Below are positions 23,990 through 35,030 of a stretch of DNA of 64,000 nt, piece by piece; within the stretch, counting starts at the first letter, position 1, and each line of letters opens with the position of its first letter. The notes under the pieces are model-generated. The model was not told where the DNA came from. It saw nothing but the letters and a program-made list of their open reading frames with translations, and ran no database searches. The position numbers were made by a program, and so were the translations under genes. Where the stretch lies: positions 230,268-294,267 of the forward strand of contig JBBHKE010002725.1 of the NCBI GenBank assembly GCA_037447655.1. The letters run 5' to 3'. This DNA comes from Zygnema cylindricum (lineage: Eukaryota; Streptophyta; Zygnematophyceae; Zygnematales; Zygnemataceae).

Positions 23990-24425
23990 CATTATAAGAT
24001 GCTCCATTTTGAACGATGTTATATAGCACGGAGTATGTAATCCACATTTTCGAAATTGAGTGGTACCACGTAAGTTAAGATCGTATATTGAAAATCGTTA
24101 GTGATTTTCACACGACCCATTTTGAACGATGTTCTATCCCGCATGCTACATTTTGAACGATGTTTATCCCGCATGCTACATTTTTAACGATGTTGTGTCG
24201 CGCAGAGTATGTAATCCACGTGTTCGAAATTGAGTGGTCTTCGAAATTGAGTGGTGCCACGTAAGCTAAGATCGGATATTGAAAACCGTCAATGATTTTT
24301 ACACAACCTATTTCGAACGATGTTTTATCGCGTAGAGGTTGTAATCCACGTGTTCGAAATTGAGTGGTACCACATTAGTTAAGAACGGATGTTGAAAATC
24401 GTAAATGATTTTCACACGACCAATT
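23990..24425. repeat. Short tandem array of degenerate 120-190 bp units
   Basis: Each unit has TTTGAACGATGTT, a CGCG/GCATG stretch, TGTAATCCACGTGTTCGAAA, GAGTGGTACCACGTAAG, a GATTGAAAATCG-like segment and GATTTTCACACGACC. Units begin near 23996, 24118 and 24305, with partial units at 24150 and 24185. The same motifs appear once at 23300-23410. Confidence 0.65.
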
Positions 24426-24929
24426 TTAACTTAAAATCTTCATTTGTGTACAATGTACGCGAGTACCAGGTCATCATACAACATAATTTTTGTATTATTT
24501 GGAAACTTTTTGTCAAATACTAGTTCATTTTTTTAGGGTTTCTGTTTTTTCGGGTGACGAATGAGCGCTAACAAAAATAGCGTGACGAAATAGCATTACG
24601 AGATTAAAAAGAAATGATGTAAATAGTGTAATGTACGAAATGTGCTTATCCATACGCTAACCGTACATAATATCCGACAAAAGTACATTATCACTGTAAG
24701 ATAACGTCATTCATACGAGAAAGCGAGTGGCCTTGACACGGGAGAAAGGTTATTATATTTAACTCGTAGAAATAAAGGCAAGGGGATCCTCTCTCCCTCT
24801 CACACTATCGCTTTTAACTCTCACATTTTAAAATGAGGCACGACAAAACTAGTATTAAACGAAAGTTATTTAAAAATAATTCTTTTGACTACCTTTATGC
24901 ATATTTTTATGGCGAATCGAGTGAGAAAA

Positions 24930-25280
24930 GTCGGAAAAACGAAATCGGATAGCCATGGCGAAAAGTGCTTGAATTTTGTGACGTCGACGTTGTCATAAGT
25001 GAGCATAGCGTCACAATGTCACAAAACCCGAAACATCTATCATGTCACAAAATTACAAAAAACCAAACGTCTACAACCATCGCTAGTTTTGTTGACGTCA
25101 CTAATCGTCGGAAGTTTCGTAGACGACTTCAACCGTCAAAAGTTGTACCTACGTTTACAACCGTCACCTTTCAAAGTTCAAATTTCATTTTCGCACATTG
25201 AAACACTTTTCAACGTAGTACGGAACACTTCATTACAGTCCAAAATACTTTTTCAAAGTATCGCTTACATGGGGACATAC
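24930..25280. repeat. CGTCTACAACCGTCAC-motif repeat block
   Basis: The block contains GACGTCGACGTT, GTCACAAAACCC, AAACGTCTACAACC, GACGACTTCAACCGTC and TTTACAACCGTCACCTTTC. It recurs inverted at 58780-59050 and 62690-62960, and partly at 58075-58150, so it is a dispersed repeat. Confidence 0.6.
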
Positions 25281-25430
25281 CCTAATAAAATATGTACTTG
25301 CGTCTTATGTACGTGTACTTTAGCAATTTGAATTTGCATTTGAAAACAAAAACGACAAAAACAACGCGGGAAACCAATAAGATGGAAGGCAAAAACCGTA
25401 CTTATTTTGGAGGGAAGTCAAGAACCGTGC

Positions 25431-25732
25431 TACACCGCGCATCGTTATTAGTGTCAACGACACTAATTTGGGTTCTTAAAATTTTGATTTTTTTCCTCAA
25501 ATAGGATACATGATTTTAATTTGTCCTTGACGTTAATTAAGGTGCCGTACAAAATAGCGTAAAGGACGAATTACAATAATATTTAAATAGTGTGGTGTAC
25601 GGTCGACGTCAGACCGTACATAAATGTACCTTTTCAAGTGAAAATTTTACAAAAAATGAGTTAAATCAGACGCGCACGCATAGGATCGTGCGCTAAAAAA
25701 ACGGGATTGTTCTGACACGTAAATTAGTCTTA
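25431..25732. mobile_element. Family-A MITE left half
   Basis: It starts TACACCGCGCATCGTTATTAG and follows the complete element at 55041-55592 closely until 25732, where the duplicated block takes over. The right end is lost. Confidence 0.7.
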
Positions 25733-26349
25733 CAGATTTTGGCGTACGAATTGTCAGATTTTGTACGGATATATGTATTGATGTAGACATTGATAACGTG
25801 GGTATTTATTATTCGAAAAAACCCAAATTAGAGTTAGGGTGGCGTTTTATCAGGATTTTCTGTAATTGTACGGCCAGCATTACAGGATGCTACATTTGAA
25901 CGATGTTCTTTCGCGCAGTCTGTAATCCACGTGCTCAGAAATGAATGGTACCACGTAAGATAAGATCGTACATTGAAAATTGTCAAATATTTTTTACACC
26001 GACCAACTTCAACTCGAAATCTTCATTTCCATACCATGTACGTGCGAACAAAGGCATCGTACCACACAGATCTTTGCAAACGCTTGTCAGATGCCAGCTC
26101 ATTTTTTTAGAATTTATGCTTTTTGGCGTGACGAATGAGTGTTTCCTCAAATAGTGTGATGAATGGCCGGTAACAAAAATAGCACGACGAAAGTTCGTTA
26201 CGAGATTACTTTTGTGATTTCGGTTGGATTTTTGAATGAAAAAAACCAGGTCGTAAAAAATCCCGCTCGCACATTTTCGCTGGTTGCCGTCTTGACACGT
26301 ATGATCATTATCCAACGTGTCGCGGTTCAAATTTTTCTGTAAATGGTGA
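25733..26349. repeat. Direct duplication, copy 2
   Basis: This is the partner of 23150-23746. It differs by a replaced segment of about 35 bases at 26239-26273. Confidence 0.9.
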
Positions 26350-26693
26350 AGTACCTCGTCGAGGTACATCACCATATCGCAAAAAAAAATCCAACGGTCA
26401 TTGTTACCTCCCAGACCTTTAACAAAATAAGAAGTACGGCATAATACGGAGAGGTCCAGATTTCTGTAAACAACCTCACTTTTCGTCTGATGGAACGCCA
26501 CCCTTAGTGATTAACTAGTATATATGTTTTTTTTTTTTTTTTTTTTTCCCAATTAGCGTTAATAACACTAATATTTTTTTATGCTATTTATTCCTTTACT
26601 CTAATAGTGATTGGCGGTGTAGATCACTGCCCACAACGCTAAAGACAAAAAAAAACCACCACGACCAGATGAAAACTTGGCCATAAATCTACA

Positions 26694-27293
26694 GTACAGT
26701 ACACCATCGATCGTATTTACCATGTTGAACACTAATTCGGCGCCCCTAAATTTTGAGGGTTTTACCTAAAATAGGGTAAACAATACTAATTTTTCCTGTA
26801 CGCTAATTACGAGATGAACAATTAGTGTACACCATTTTAATTTATGTTATTTTTATTAGTGTGGCTACGCAACGTGTCGGTTCGTATAAAAATGTACTTT
26901 TTAATTGTACAAGTACGGATATTCTAAAAAAATATCTGATATCACACGAAAAACTGCCCTGTGAATTAAAAGATTTCGTAACTGTACCTGTTTTAGTGTA
27001 CATTTATTTGTCGCGTATTGCCTACACCCCTAAAAAACCGAAATTAGAGTTAGGAATTAATTAGAGTGAAAGTATGCGACAGTGTACGAATTGTCAGAAT
27101 TTGTACTTTTACCTATATTACTGTGAATGTCCTCTCGACAAATCAGTTGTACCCATATTGGCGTACGTTGAAAAATTAGTGTATAACGTTTTTTTCGAAA
27201 TTTTTCTAAGTCTGAACTAGTGCACATGACACTAAATTATTCCACACACTAATAATTTCTACACGCTAAATACGATCGACGGTATACAGTACA
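26694..27293. mobile_element. MITE, family A
   Basis: Left end GTACAGTACACCATCGATCG and right end CGATCGACGGTATACAGTAC share the variant ATCGATCG. It is 600 bp with no coding capacity and is followed at once by another MITE. Confidence 0.65.
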
Positions 27294-27506
27294 CCGCCAA
27301 TCGCTATTTGCGTTGTGTACGCTAATCCCGTCTCGCTTTTTTTTTTCTCAAATATAATTTTCCACACTATTTAAAAAAAGCCCTAATTCCTAATTAGAGT
27401 AATCGATTTCTTCGAAAAATTTCCAAATTCCCAATTAACGTTAACCACGCTAATTATTCGTATGCGCTAAAGAAACTTCTACGCTAATAGCGATTGGCGG
27501 TGTACT
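27284..27506. mobile_element. Short MITE, family A termini
   Basis: Left TACACCGCCAATCGCTATT and right AATAGCGATTGGCGGTGTA; about 220 bp. It shares only its ends with the longer elements. Confidence 0.7.
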
Positions 27507-27546
27507 ATTGACGTCGGAAGGTACAGTATGGTACTGTAGCCTTTAA

Positions 27547-28060
27547 ATTACACCGTGAATCGTTATTAGCCTTATGTACGCTATATCGGCACCCCAAAAT
27601 TTTGACATTGATACCCGAAATACAGTGATTGAATCTAATTTATCTTTTACATTAAATACGGTTCTAGTAAAATAGCGTCAATGGAATGACCGTACTGTAT
27701 TCATTAATAGTTTGGTGTACGGAAATTGTTTGTTCGTAGCAGTGTACTTCGTTATCGACATTCGTACGGAAATACTGGTTAACTTATGTCGGTCGCATAC
27801 AGAGCTGCGCTTAGAAAATTAGCGGAGTCCAGTTTCCAAAATAGGCGTTCGCATACATTTAGACGTTCGTTTTTGTGTGTGTCAGTGTGAACTAATAACG
27901 TGTGCACATGCTAAAAACTGTCCATGTTACATAAACGCAGTGTTGCACACTTACACATGTTGATAGTTGAAGAAAGCTAAGTCCAATACGGTGCCCCTTT
28001 AACTCTATTTCTGATCCTGCGAGATTAATAGTCTATATGTTTACATTATTAAAGGGTTTT
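27547..28060. mobile_element. Family-A MITE, right end not found
   Basis: From TTACACCGTGAATCGTTATTAG it follows the element at 20794 for several hundred bases (GCCTTATGTAC, TTTTGACATTGATACC, GTGGTGTACGG-like words, AACTTATGTCGGTCGCATAC). The right terminus is missing and the end given is approximate. Confidence 0.5.
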
Positions 28061-28579
28061 TTAGTGTACATAACGGTAATATCAGACTTTTAAACGAACG
28101 AGACGCATATTAGAGTTATGTTTTATTCTAAAATGGGTTATGTTTCACAAAAAAACAACAAATTAGTGTCATATTGTGTACATATTAGAGTGAATTTACA
28201 AAATTTAGAATTGAAAAAACGCGGCGCCTTGAAAACGAGCAATTGTAACAAACTAGCGGCATATGCAGACAGAACACAAAAAATGGATTTTGTGGTCAGA
28301 CAAATCTCAACCACATCCTCATTTTTTGACGGCATGCTTTACAATCTCGCATATCCATTTTTACACGACGTCGCCATTTTTTTGGCGAATGCGTGTCATC
28401 GCCCCGCCGCCTCGTTTAATCTAGCGGCATCCAGTAGACTATGCCTCCCTCTAGGGTTTACAGCGGCAGGCGTTGGAACGTAATATGAAGGAACAACAAT
28501 AGAGGTCGCGCCAACATCGTCGCTATATATTTCCGGGATTATTATGAAATCATTGGTAAATGCGCAGCCCAGCATGTTG

Positions 28580-28870
28580 ATTCATCTCTCTTGCGCTCTC
28601 TACCTCCTTGTTGTTCTCCCTTCATTTTCTCTTCCTCTCTATCCTTTAATCTCTCTCTCTCTACGAATTCTCCATCTCCCATATTTTTTCCCATTAACTC
28701 TCCCTATCCTTTTCTCTTGTTCACTTCTTTTCAGTTTCTCTCTCTCCCTCTTTCTGTCTCGTATCCTTTCTCTGCTTTTCTTTGAGAGTGGTTTTTTTCC
28801 TATTTTATTCTCGTTTTCGTTCTGTGTCCCTCTCTGTTCTTCTTCTTTTCCACGTAATATTTTTCAAATC
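28580..28870. repeat. Pyrimidine-rich tract
   Basis: A run dominated by TCTC/CCTT. The long open frame through it (157 residues) is a Leu/Ser/Phe low-complexity product of this composition and is not called as a gene. Confidence 0.6.
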
Positions 28871-29670
28871 CATCTACCCCGTACTAATCTGTTATATATT
28901 TTTTTCCTTATGTATTATGAATTGCCATCGATGATGAGGATATATCCGACAGCTTGTTGTATTATACAGCACCCCACGGAAACATGCGATATAGGGAAGA
29001 ATAAAATATCATGTTGAAGGTATTAGACCGTACGAAGGCGCATGGAGTATACCGTTAGGAGCTTTCCATGGATCTATATTTGTTATCACGGATGGAAGAT
29101 ACTTAGTTAGTGTGTGTAAAATATGAGGGTTTTTTAAAACCATTTTTAGAGGATTTCCTAGTTACAAGCAAAAACGTTAATACTTCATGACTATTTAGAG
29201 CTTTGTTGACTACTGCAGATTAATAGGCCTTAGTTATTTATTTGTTGTAGTTCAACGTTGTAAACAGAGTTTACCATGAAATATATAATTTATGTATTTC
29301 TTTTCCCATTGTTTCAAATGAATGCTCGTATTTGTGTCAACTTTTTGGATATTTTCTATTCATTGTGTGTTTTCTAATTGCTTTCATGTTGTTTCGTTGA
29401 TATTATCGCATTTAAATATATTTCATGTACTTTGCATATTTTCGTTGAGAACATCTGTATATGCTTGAAATATGATTTTTATTTTTATTTTTTACTTCAC
29501 ACCGCGTATTTTCTTCATCTTTGATTTTCCTGCATGAAATATTTTGGTTTGATTTTGGTTTGTATTAATGGTTTCAGTCTAGTGAAAATGAGATTCTCGA
29601 CATAGGATTAAGGATGTTATTTGATCACAATATAATAATATCCATGTAATTTAAAAACTAAAACTGTCTG

Positions 29671-30062
29671 AATCAGCGACGAAACAACCTCGCCGCTGAA
29701 AGGTTTCCACAAATGGTTCCATGATTGAATTCAGCGACGACAAACTCTGTTTTGTCGGAGATGGTGAGAACGTTGTTTTGTCGCTGAAATTCTTTCTAGC
29801 GACAAAACATACTTTATTTGCTCAAATACGATAACGATGTTGTGTCGTCGCTAAATTCCTTTTAGCGACGACATAGCCTCTGCTTTGTCAGATATGATAA
29901 TCAATATTTTTCGTCGCTAAATTAGTGTCATGCGACGACAAATTATCGTCGCTGCAAGAGCAACCATTATTCAGTTCGATGAATATGGTGTTTATGAAAA
30001 TAAGGAGTGAAAAATTTCCGAGAAGGATGATCAACAAACGACGAAACATAGTCGTCGCTGAT
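29671..30062. repeat. GCGACGACA / TGTCGTCGC array (left)
   Basis: At least eight GCGACGA or TCGTCGC words occur in both orientations, spaced about 20-60 bases apart and often as head-to-head pairs around TTTTGTCG or AAATTC. This resembles the subterminal transposase-binding arrays of plant DNA transposons. Confidence 0.7.
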
Positions 30063-32394
30063 TAGGGTATGTTGTAAATTGCAACAAAATTTAAAATTCC
30101 ATAATACAAGCACACTGGAATGTTCAACACCACATTAACAAGAGCTGAAGGTAAATACATGATAATTTTGTAACATATATCGAATTCCACGACATACAAG
30201 GGTTTTTTACTTCATAAAAAACAAAATCATATTTTCCCATATAAAAGACCATACACCTATACGAAATTTGCTCTATCCTAAGAAGTCAAATAATACTGGA
30301 CTCCTTGAACTGTCTACATTTATCTGGCACCAATTTAACTACTATTCCTTCACTATAATTAAACTACCGACCCCAAACTAATATATATTAAAAAAAAAAC
30401 ACGCAATCAAGTAATATGTTTAAAACTCGTTGCGGCTCATCCCTCCCTCATTGAAAATGTTGTCTTGTTGATTGTCGGCATCTTCAATATTTTGGAGGAA
30501 TTCCCTTGCCCTCGGGCATGGAGGTTCCACAGCTTCGCCTTGGAAGTGGTTGCGATATTTGCTGATTATGTCTTGCAGTTGTTGTGTGAGCATGTCTTCT
30601 TCCCACTTTCCGTCGCGTAGAGACAAGCCACATCGAATCATGACTTTTCTCGCATAACCTCATTCCGTTTTTGTCTCTCATCGCATTGACCTCTCGGATG
30701 GAGTCCCTCGCCAATTTAAAAAAAAACGCTTTACCGGGTCCAACCAATTTACCGGACCATCCACGGCTAGAAGGTTTAGCCCATTAACCGTTCTCAATTC
30801 CTTTCGCCTTCCAACTATCCCAAATGCGACCCCATATGTCCTTGATTGTGGAAAGCACGAAGGAGTCGGCCGGTTGAACAAGATGTGTTGCATTAGGTGG
30901 AAAATAGTGTAACACGGTGTTTTTGGCCTCTAGAACTCGCTCCAACTCGTCGGACGTGTTGTGACCACCGCATTTGTCCAGAAATATAATTTTTTGACGT
31001 CCATCTCGATCCCCTTGGTAAGACCTTGCCTCTTCGACCCATTGTGGGAACACTGTTTTATCATTCCACCCCTTCGGACCGGTCCGGTAACAATCGCCTA
31101 CAAATATATATAATACACAAACAAAGGGAAAAAAAATATCATTTTGAAATGCTTGCTTACATATGCATTACAAGGAAAGTAAGCTACGTGTACCAGAGAA
31201 AGTTTATAATATGAGTCATTAGTTTAGATAAGAGAAATCAAAGTGTTAAAGAAAAAAAACAATATTTTGTAGTAGGAGAAGGGGAGAGGAGGTATGCGAG
31301 AGCTAGGTAAAGAGATATACACAAAAAAATTAAACACAAAAACATGGTTAGAGATAAATAGATAAATCTCCATCAAAGCCAAGAAGACATAATACATAAA
31401 ATGAAAACATTAGATGAGGGAGAAAAAACACACCGGGGACGTTGTCCGGTAAACCTTGTATCGGGTAACTTCTTGCTCGATTTGCAAAAATTATCATTGG
31501 GTTCTCGATACGAGCGTTCACCCCTCCACTTAGTCGCACGATGAGAGTCATTGACTCGCCTCCTCCGACAACATTAGCGTATTTCACCACTCCGTCCCCT
31601 CTAAACCCCAAAGTTTTTCCATTATCGGTGTTGATTATCATGTGAGTTTCATCCATGTTTTCCATGAGGTCTTCGTTGAAAAGTCCTGTTATACATTCGC
31701 CGCCAAGCCAAAACAAATGTAGTTATTTTGGGAATACGCCATCAAGTATAGAATACAACGAAAACAATACACAAAAAAAAGGAAACGTCATTAAACTATA
31801 TTTGTAATGAAACTCACCGGATTCAAACCCCCGCTTTAGAACACCCATGTGGAAGGCTACAGTACGCTCAATGCATTCCTCTTTCTCGGGACTACATTGT
31901 AGTTTCCCCTTTTGTGCACGCACAACGATGTTGTGTTTCTCTTGAAACCTCTGCACCCACCTTTTATTTATGATTAGATGTATTTCCGACCCGTCCTTGT
32001 TGAACCATTCCGGGCCGTACTCTTTCCTCCCCTTTCTCTTATTATGTCCCTAGCGATGTCCCCGAGAATTGTGCTAGACATCTTCATACCCGCTTTCTTA
32101 AAACGTTCGAAATCCGAAAGTAACTCCTCGTGTATAACCGTGACCCAAGCGGCTTCCTTCCTTCCTCGTCTTGGCAAAGCCTTGGTAACTGCCACCGATC
32201 TCGTCCCCAAACTAGAAATAGAGAACGTACGGGTTGTCTCTCGTATTCCGTCAAGCGTGGACCTCCTCTCTACCCACCATCGCTTAGCCTTTTGGTACCC
32301 TGTAAACAATAAACAATGTCAAAAGTATTTATCAGATTTCTGAATGGAAAGTCGTAAAAAAAATGAAACGACTCTAAAAGGAAACGACAATATT

Positions 32395-32560
32395 CAGCGA
32401 CAAAAAATTGCTGTCGCAAATTCAGCGACGAAAGAAGCACGTCGCTATATTTGCAAAATTAATTTTTTATTTAACAACATCTTTGATAAGTAGTGAGCTG
32501 CCGACAACCAATGAGAAATCCTCACTTCGCCGACGAACCAGCGACGACCTTGTGTCGTCG
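32395..32560. repeat. GCGACGAC array between the two reading frames
   Basis: It contains TTCAGCGACAAAAAATTGC, TTCAGCGACGAAAGAAGCAC, CAGCGACGACC and GTCGTCGTTAAGC. With the array at 34322-34620 it brackets the acidic reading frame inside the transposase intron. Confidence 0.65.
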
Positions 32561-32799
32561 TTAAGCTGGGAAAGATGATTAGCAAACACAATGGCGATTT
32601 CAGAAAAATCAAATGTACGACTAAAAGTCAAATTTAAATTCATTTTGTGAAAAAAAGGGAGAGAAATATTAAATTCACACTTGCATGAATAAAAAAAAAT
32701 AAAAAACAAAACATTGTGGCACTTAATGAAGGCTGAGGGCTAAATCGGGGTACCTCTCCTTCGAATTAAGGAAACGAAATTGACCCTCGTCATCTCCTA

Positions 32800-34140
32800 T
32801 CAACGTCGCCTAATGGCAACAAGCTCTCGAGTTAAATTATTAATTAAGCGACGAACCGTTATCATCACTATTTCTTGCGCCTCCAAACGGCGATGGAGAT
32901 TTTGAACTTCATTCCTCAATCGTTTTACTTCCGGTGGTGGAGGGGGCTCATCAACATGTGGGACCCTCAGAATTTCCCAAAGATACGTACGCCTCACTTG
33001 CACATTTCAGAAGCGTTGTAAGACCGCACTTCGAGCATGTAAAAATTCGTTAAGCTCCGGAATACGAATTGCACGATGTAGAATGGTAAATAACCCTAGG
33101 TCCCAAGGGTGATAATGTCGGATTAATTCCGGGACATCTATTTCAAGTCCAATCGGTCGGCGTACAATCCATGTGTAACGTTCGTCATTAGGCTGAAAAT
33201 GCCTAATGTATGGGAAATTTGACGCGTGGTTGTATGATGCGATGTACAGCCATGTTGGGTGGGCAGGGACATCCGGATGGATGTCGAGATTTTCCGGGAC
33301 GGGGTTCAACCACCGGTCAATAGGCCTCGCCTCCCCGTAACGCCAATAGTCTGGCCAATCCTCGACCGGGATGTAATGGGCAGCCGTCGGTCGGAAGCCA
33401 TCCATGGCCTCATCTCCGACTGGAGGCGGGAAAAACCAATCGGGTTCTTCCTCTCGAATAACCACATCACGCTCGGCCGGAATTTGAGGTCTTTGTACCG
33501 CCACGAGAGCTCTATCACGATTCGGTGATGGTGGAAAAGCGACAACCTCGTCGTCGTCTCCATATTCTTCCTCCATGCGTCTCTCCAAGCTCTCCGAAGA
33601 TTGCCAATCCGAGGTTGAGGGATCGTCGTCGTATCTTGCGACCGGAATGTTCGACGATTCGGTTTCTTCCGGTTCTTCCTCCTCTTCCGTAGACTCTTCC
33701 CCTTCCTCAATAGGCTCGTCCGACGCAGTTTTTGAGGGTTCATATTCCTCGTCTACCTCTTTACCCTCTTCTACTTCGCGGACACCTTCTTCGTCCGCTC
33801 TAATCCCTTCATTTGGTAAATCCCCTTCCGGCACACTTCCCCTTACTATCCTCTCCGTACGCGTCCCTTCCCTCCCCACCGCCTCAGTTTCCTCCATATC
33901 ATCTATGTCAACACTCGATTCTTCCCCCTCCCTCAAAACCAACTCAATTCCAACCCTTTCCCTACCGCCCTCTTCCGGTTCCACCCTATTCCCTAACACT
34001 CCTTCGGTTGCACCCCTTTCCCTCTCTAAGTTCTCCCCTCCACGTATATCACCCCCCATCGCGGTTGCCGTTGGTAGTGGACGAAATCGCCTCGGAATGG
34101 CAGAGCGCGCTCGTTTGAATGGTCGTTGGCCGCCCTCCAT
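32800..34140 (-). CDS. Unidentified acidic protein with C-terminal coiled coil, one in-frame TGA
   Basis: I recognise no family. Starting at MEGGQRPFKRARS (34140) the frame runs 377 codons to a TGA at 33007-33009 and continues in the same frame for 68 more codons to 32800. Residues 1-30 are basic (nuclear-signal-like); about 40-235 are strongly acidic Glu/Asp/Ser-rich; about 235-377 look folded (DWFFPPPVGDEAMDGF, YIPVEDWPDYWRYGEARP, HPTWLYIASYNHASNFPYIR, HYHPWDLGLFTILHRAIR). The part after the TGA is a coiled coil (VKRLRNEVQNLHRRLEAQE). It lies on the transposase strand within its putative intron, between two GCGACGAC arrays. It may be an accessory protein of the transposon, a nested element, or capsid-like. 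The TGA may be decay. Confidence 0.5.
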
Positions 34141-34321
34141 TTAAAAACTAAAGTATTGTTTAAGCGAAAAAAATGAAAAAACACAATTGTGGGAGTCTAA
34201 CACAACCTAAAAGACGCTATTTTATTCAGACCTTAACCCAGACAGTCCAACTCTAAAAATAGTCCAATATTCACAGTTAGAAAATTGAACCGTTGGCCCT
34301 GTGACTTATAAACTAACATTT

Positions 34322-34620
34322 GAGCGACGATAGAATGTCGTCGCGCGTTCGACTTTATTCGAGTATCCCGATATTAGGTCGACGAAACAACGTCATCGTC
34401 CGCGAATTACATTCGAGAATACCAACGTTGGATAATTTGAACTAATGTTGTCGCTGGCTTGGTCTAAACGACGAACCACTCTCGTCCGTCATTTGCACTT
34501 TTGACCTAATGAGGTATCCTCATCCATTCAATTATGTTTGTCGTATCCATCATTGAAGTGCCGACATGGTGCGTCGCGTCCACCGCGACAAAGACACGTC
34601 ATCGCTAGTACGTTGTCGCC
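34322..34620. repeat. GCGACGA / CGTCGC array (right)
   Basis: It contains GAGCGACGATAGAATGTCGT, GTCGACGAAACAACGTC, TTGTCGCTGG, AAACGACGAACC, TGCGTCGCGTCC and GCGACAAAGACACG. It lies just upstream of the acidic reading frame and could hold its promoter or transposase binding sites. Confidence 0.6.
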
Positions 34621-35030
34621 ATAAAGAAATCGCAAGACACTCGGAAAATAATACTAAAAAACAACAAAACAATGCAAAGTAGTCGACGACATAGAAAAAC
34701 TTGCACTAATGGAGAGTTAGTGAGAAGTCAGTATGGATTTTGAGAGAGAAAGGCGACGTTCAAAAATAATACTGTACAAATAATTTAAAAGCACAACAAA
34801 TTTAAAATATAACAACACATTGTGAATGAGAATAATAACACAAAAGGAAGGAGGAAACGAAATCAATTAATAAATGGGAGAAAGTTTGCTTGAAAGGGCT
34901 TACTTGTACCGTACACTCCGGTAAAATGCTCGGGAAACTTTCTTATGGTCCTTGGAATGAGTTCAGCTGAGCCGTTATTTTCACAGTCCTTCAACATCCA
35001 GTGTATTACTCGCATCCGAGTTGCCTTAGT

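Larger units (their letters stand above)
22852..26621. mobile_element. Large or nested family-A element
   Basis: The ends GTACAGTACACCGCCAATCG and GTGATTGGCGGTGTAG share the distinctive CGCCAATC variant and are inverted, 3.77 kb apart. The span contains a tandem array (23.99-24.43 kb), a CGTCTACAACCGTC-motif block (25.05-25.19 kb), another left MITE end (25431) and a 0.6-kb direct duplication. It is therefore either one MITE swollen by insertions or two unrelated ends. Confidence 0.45.

Noticed and set aside
23362-26154. Identical 69-residue frames at 23362 and 25945
   Set aside because: Identity reflects the recent DNA duplication and not coding selection; sequence around them is repeat DNA.
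28544-29017. 157-residue Leu/Ser-rich frame resembling a membrane protein
   Set aside because: The hydrophobicity comes from a TCTC/CCTT tract; no conserved residues, splice context or promoter evidence.
33575-34144. 189-residue Ser/Pro-rich + strand frame
   Set aside because: Antisense shadow of the acidic reading frame on the - strand; low-complexity composition.
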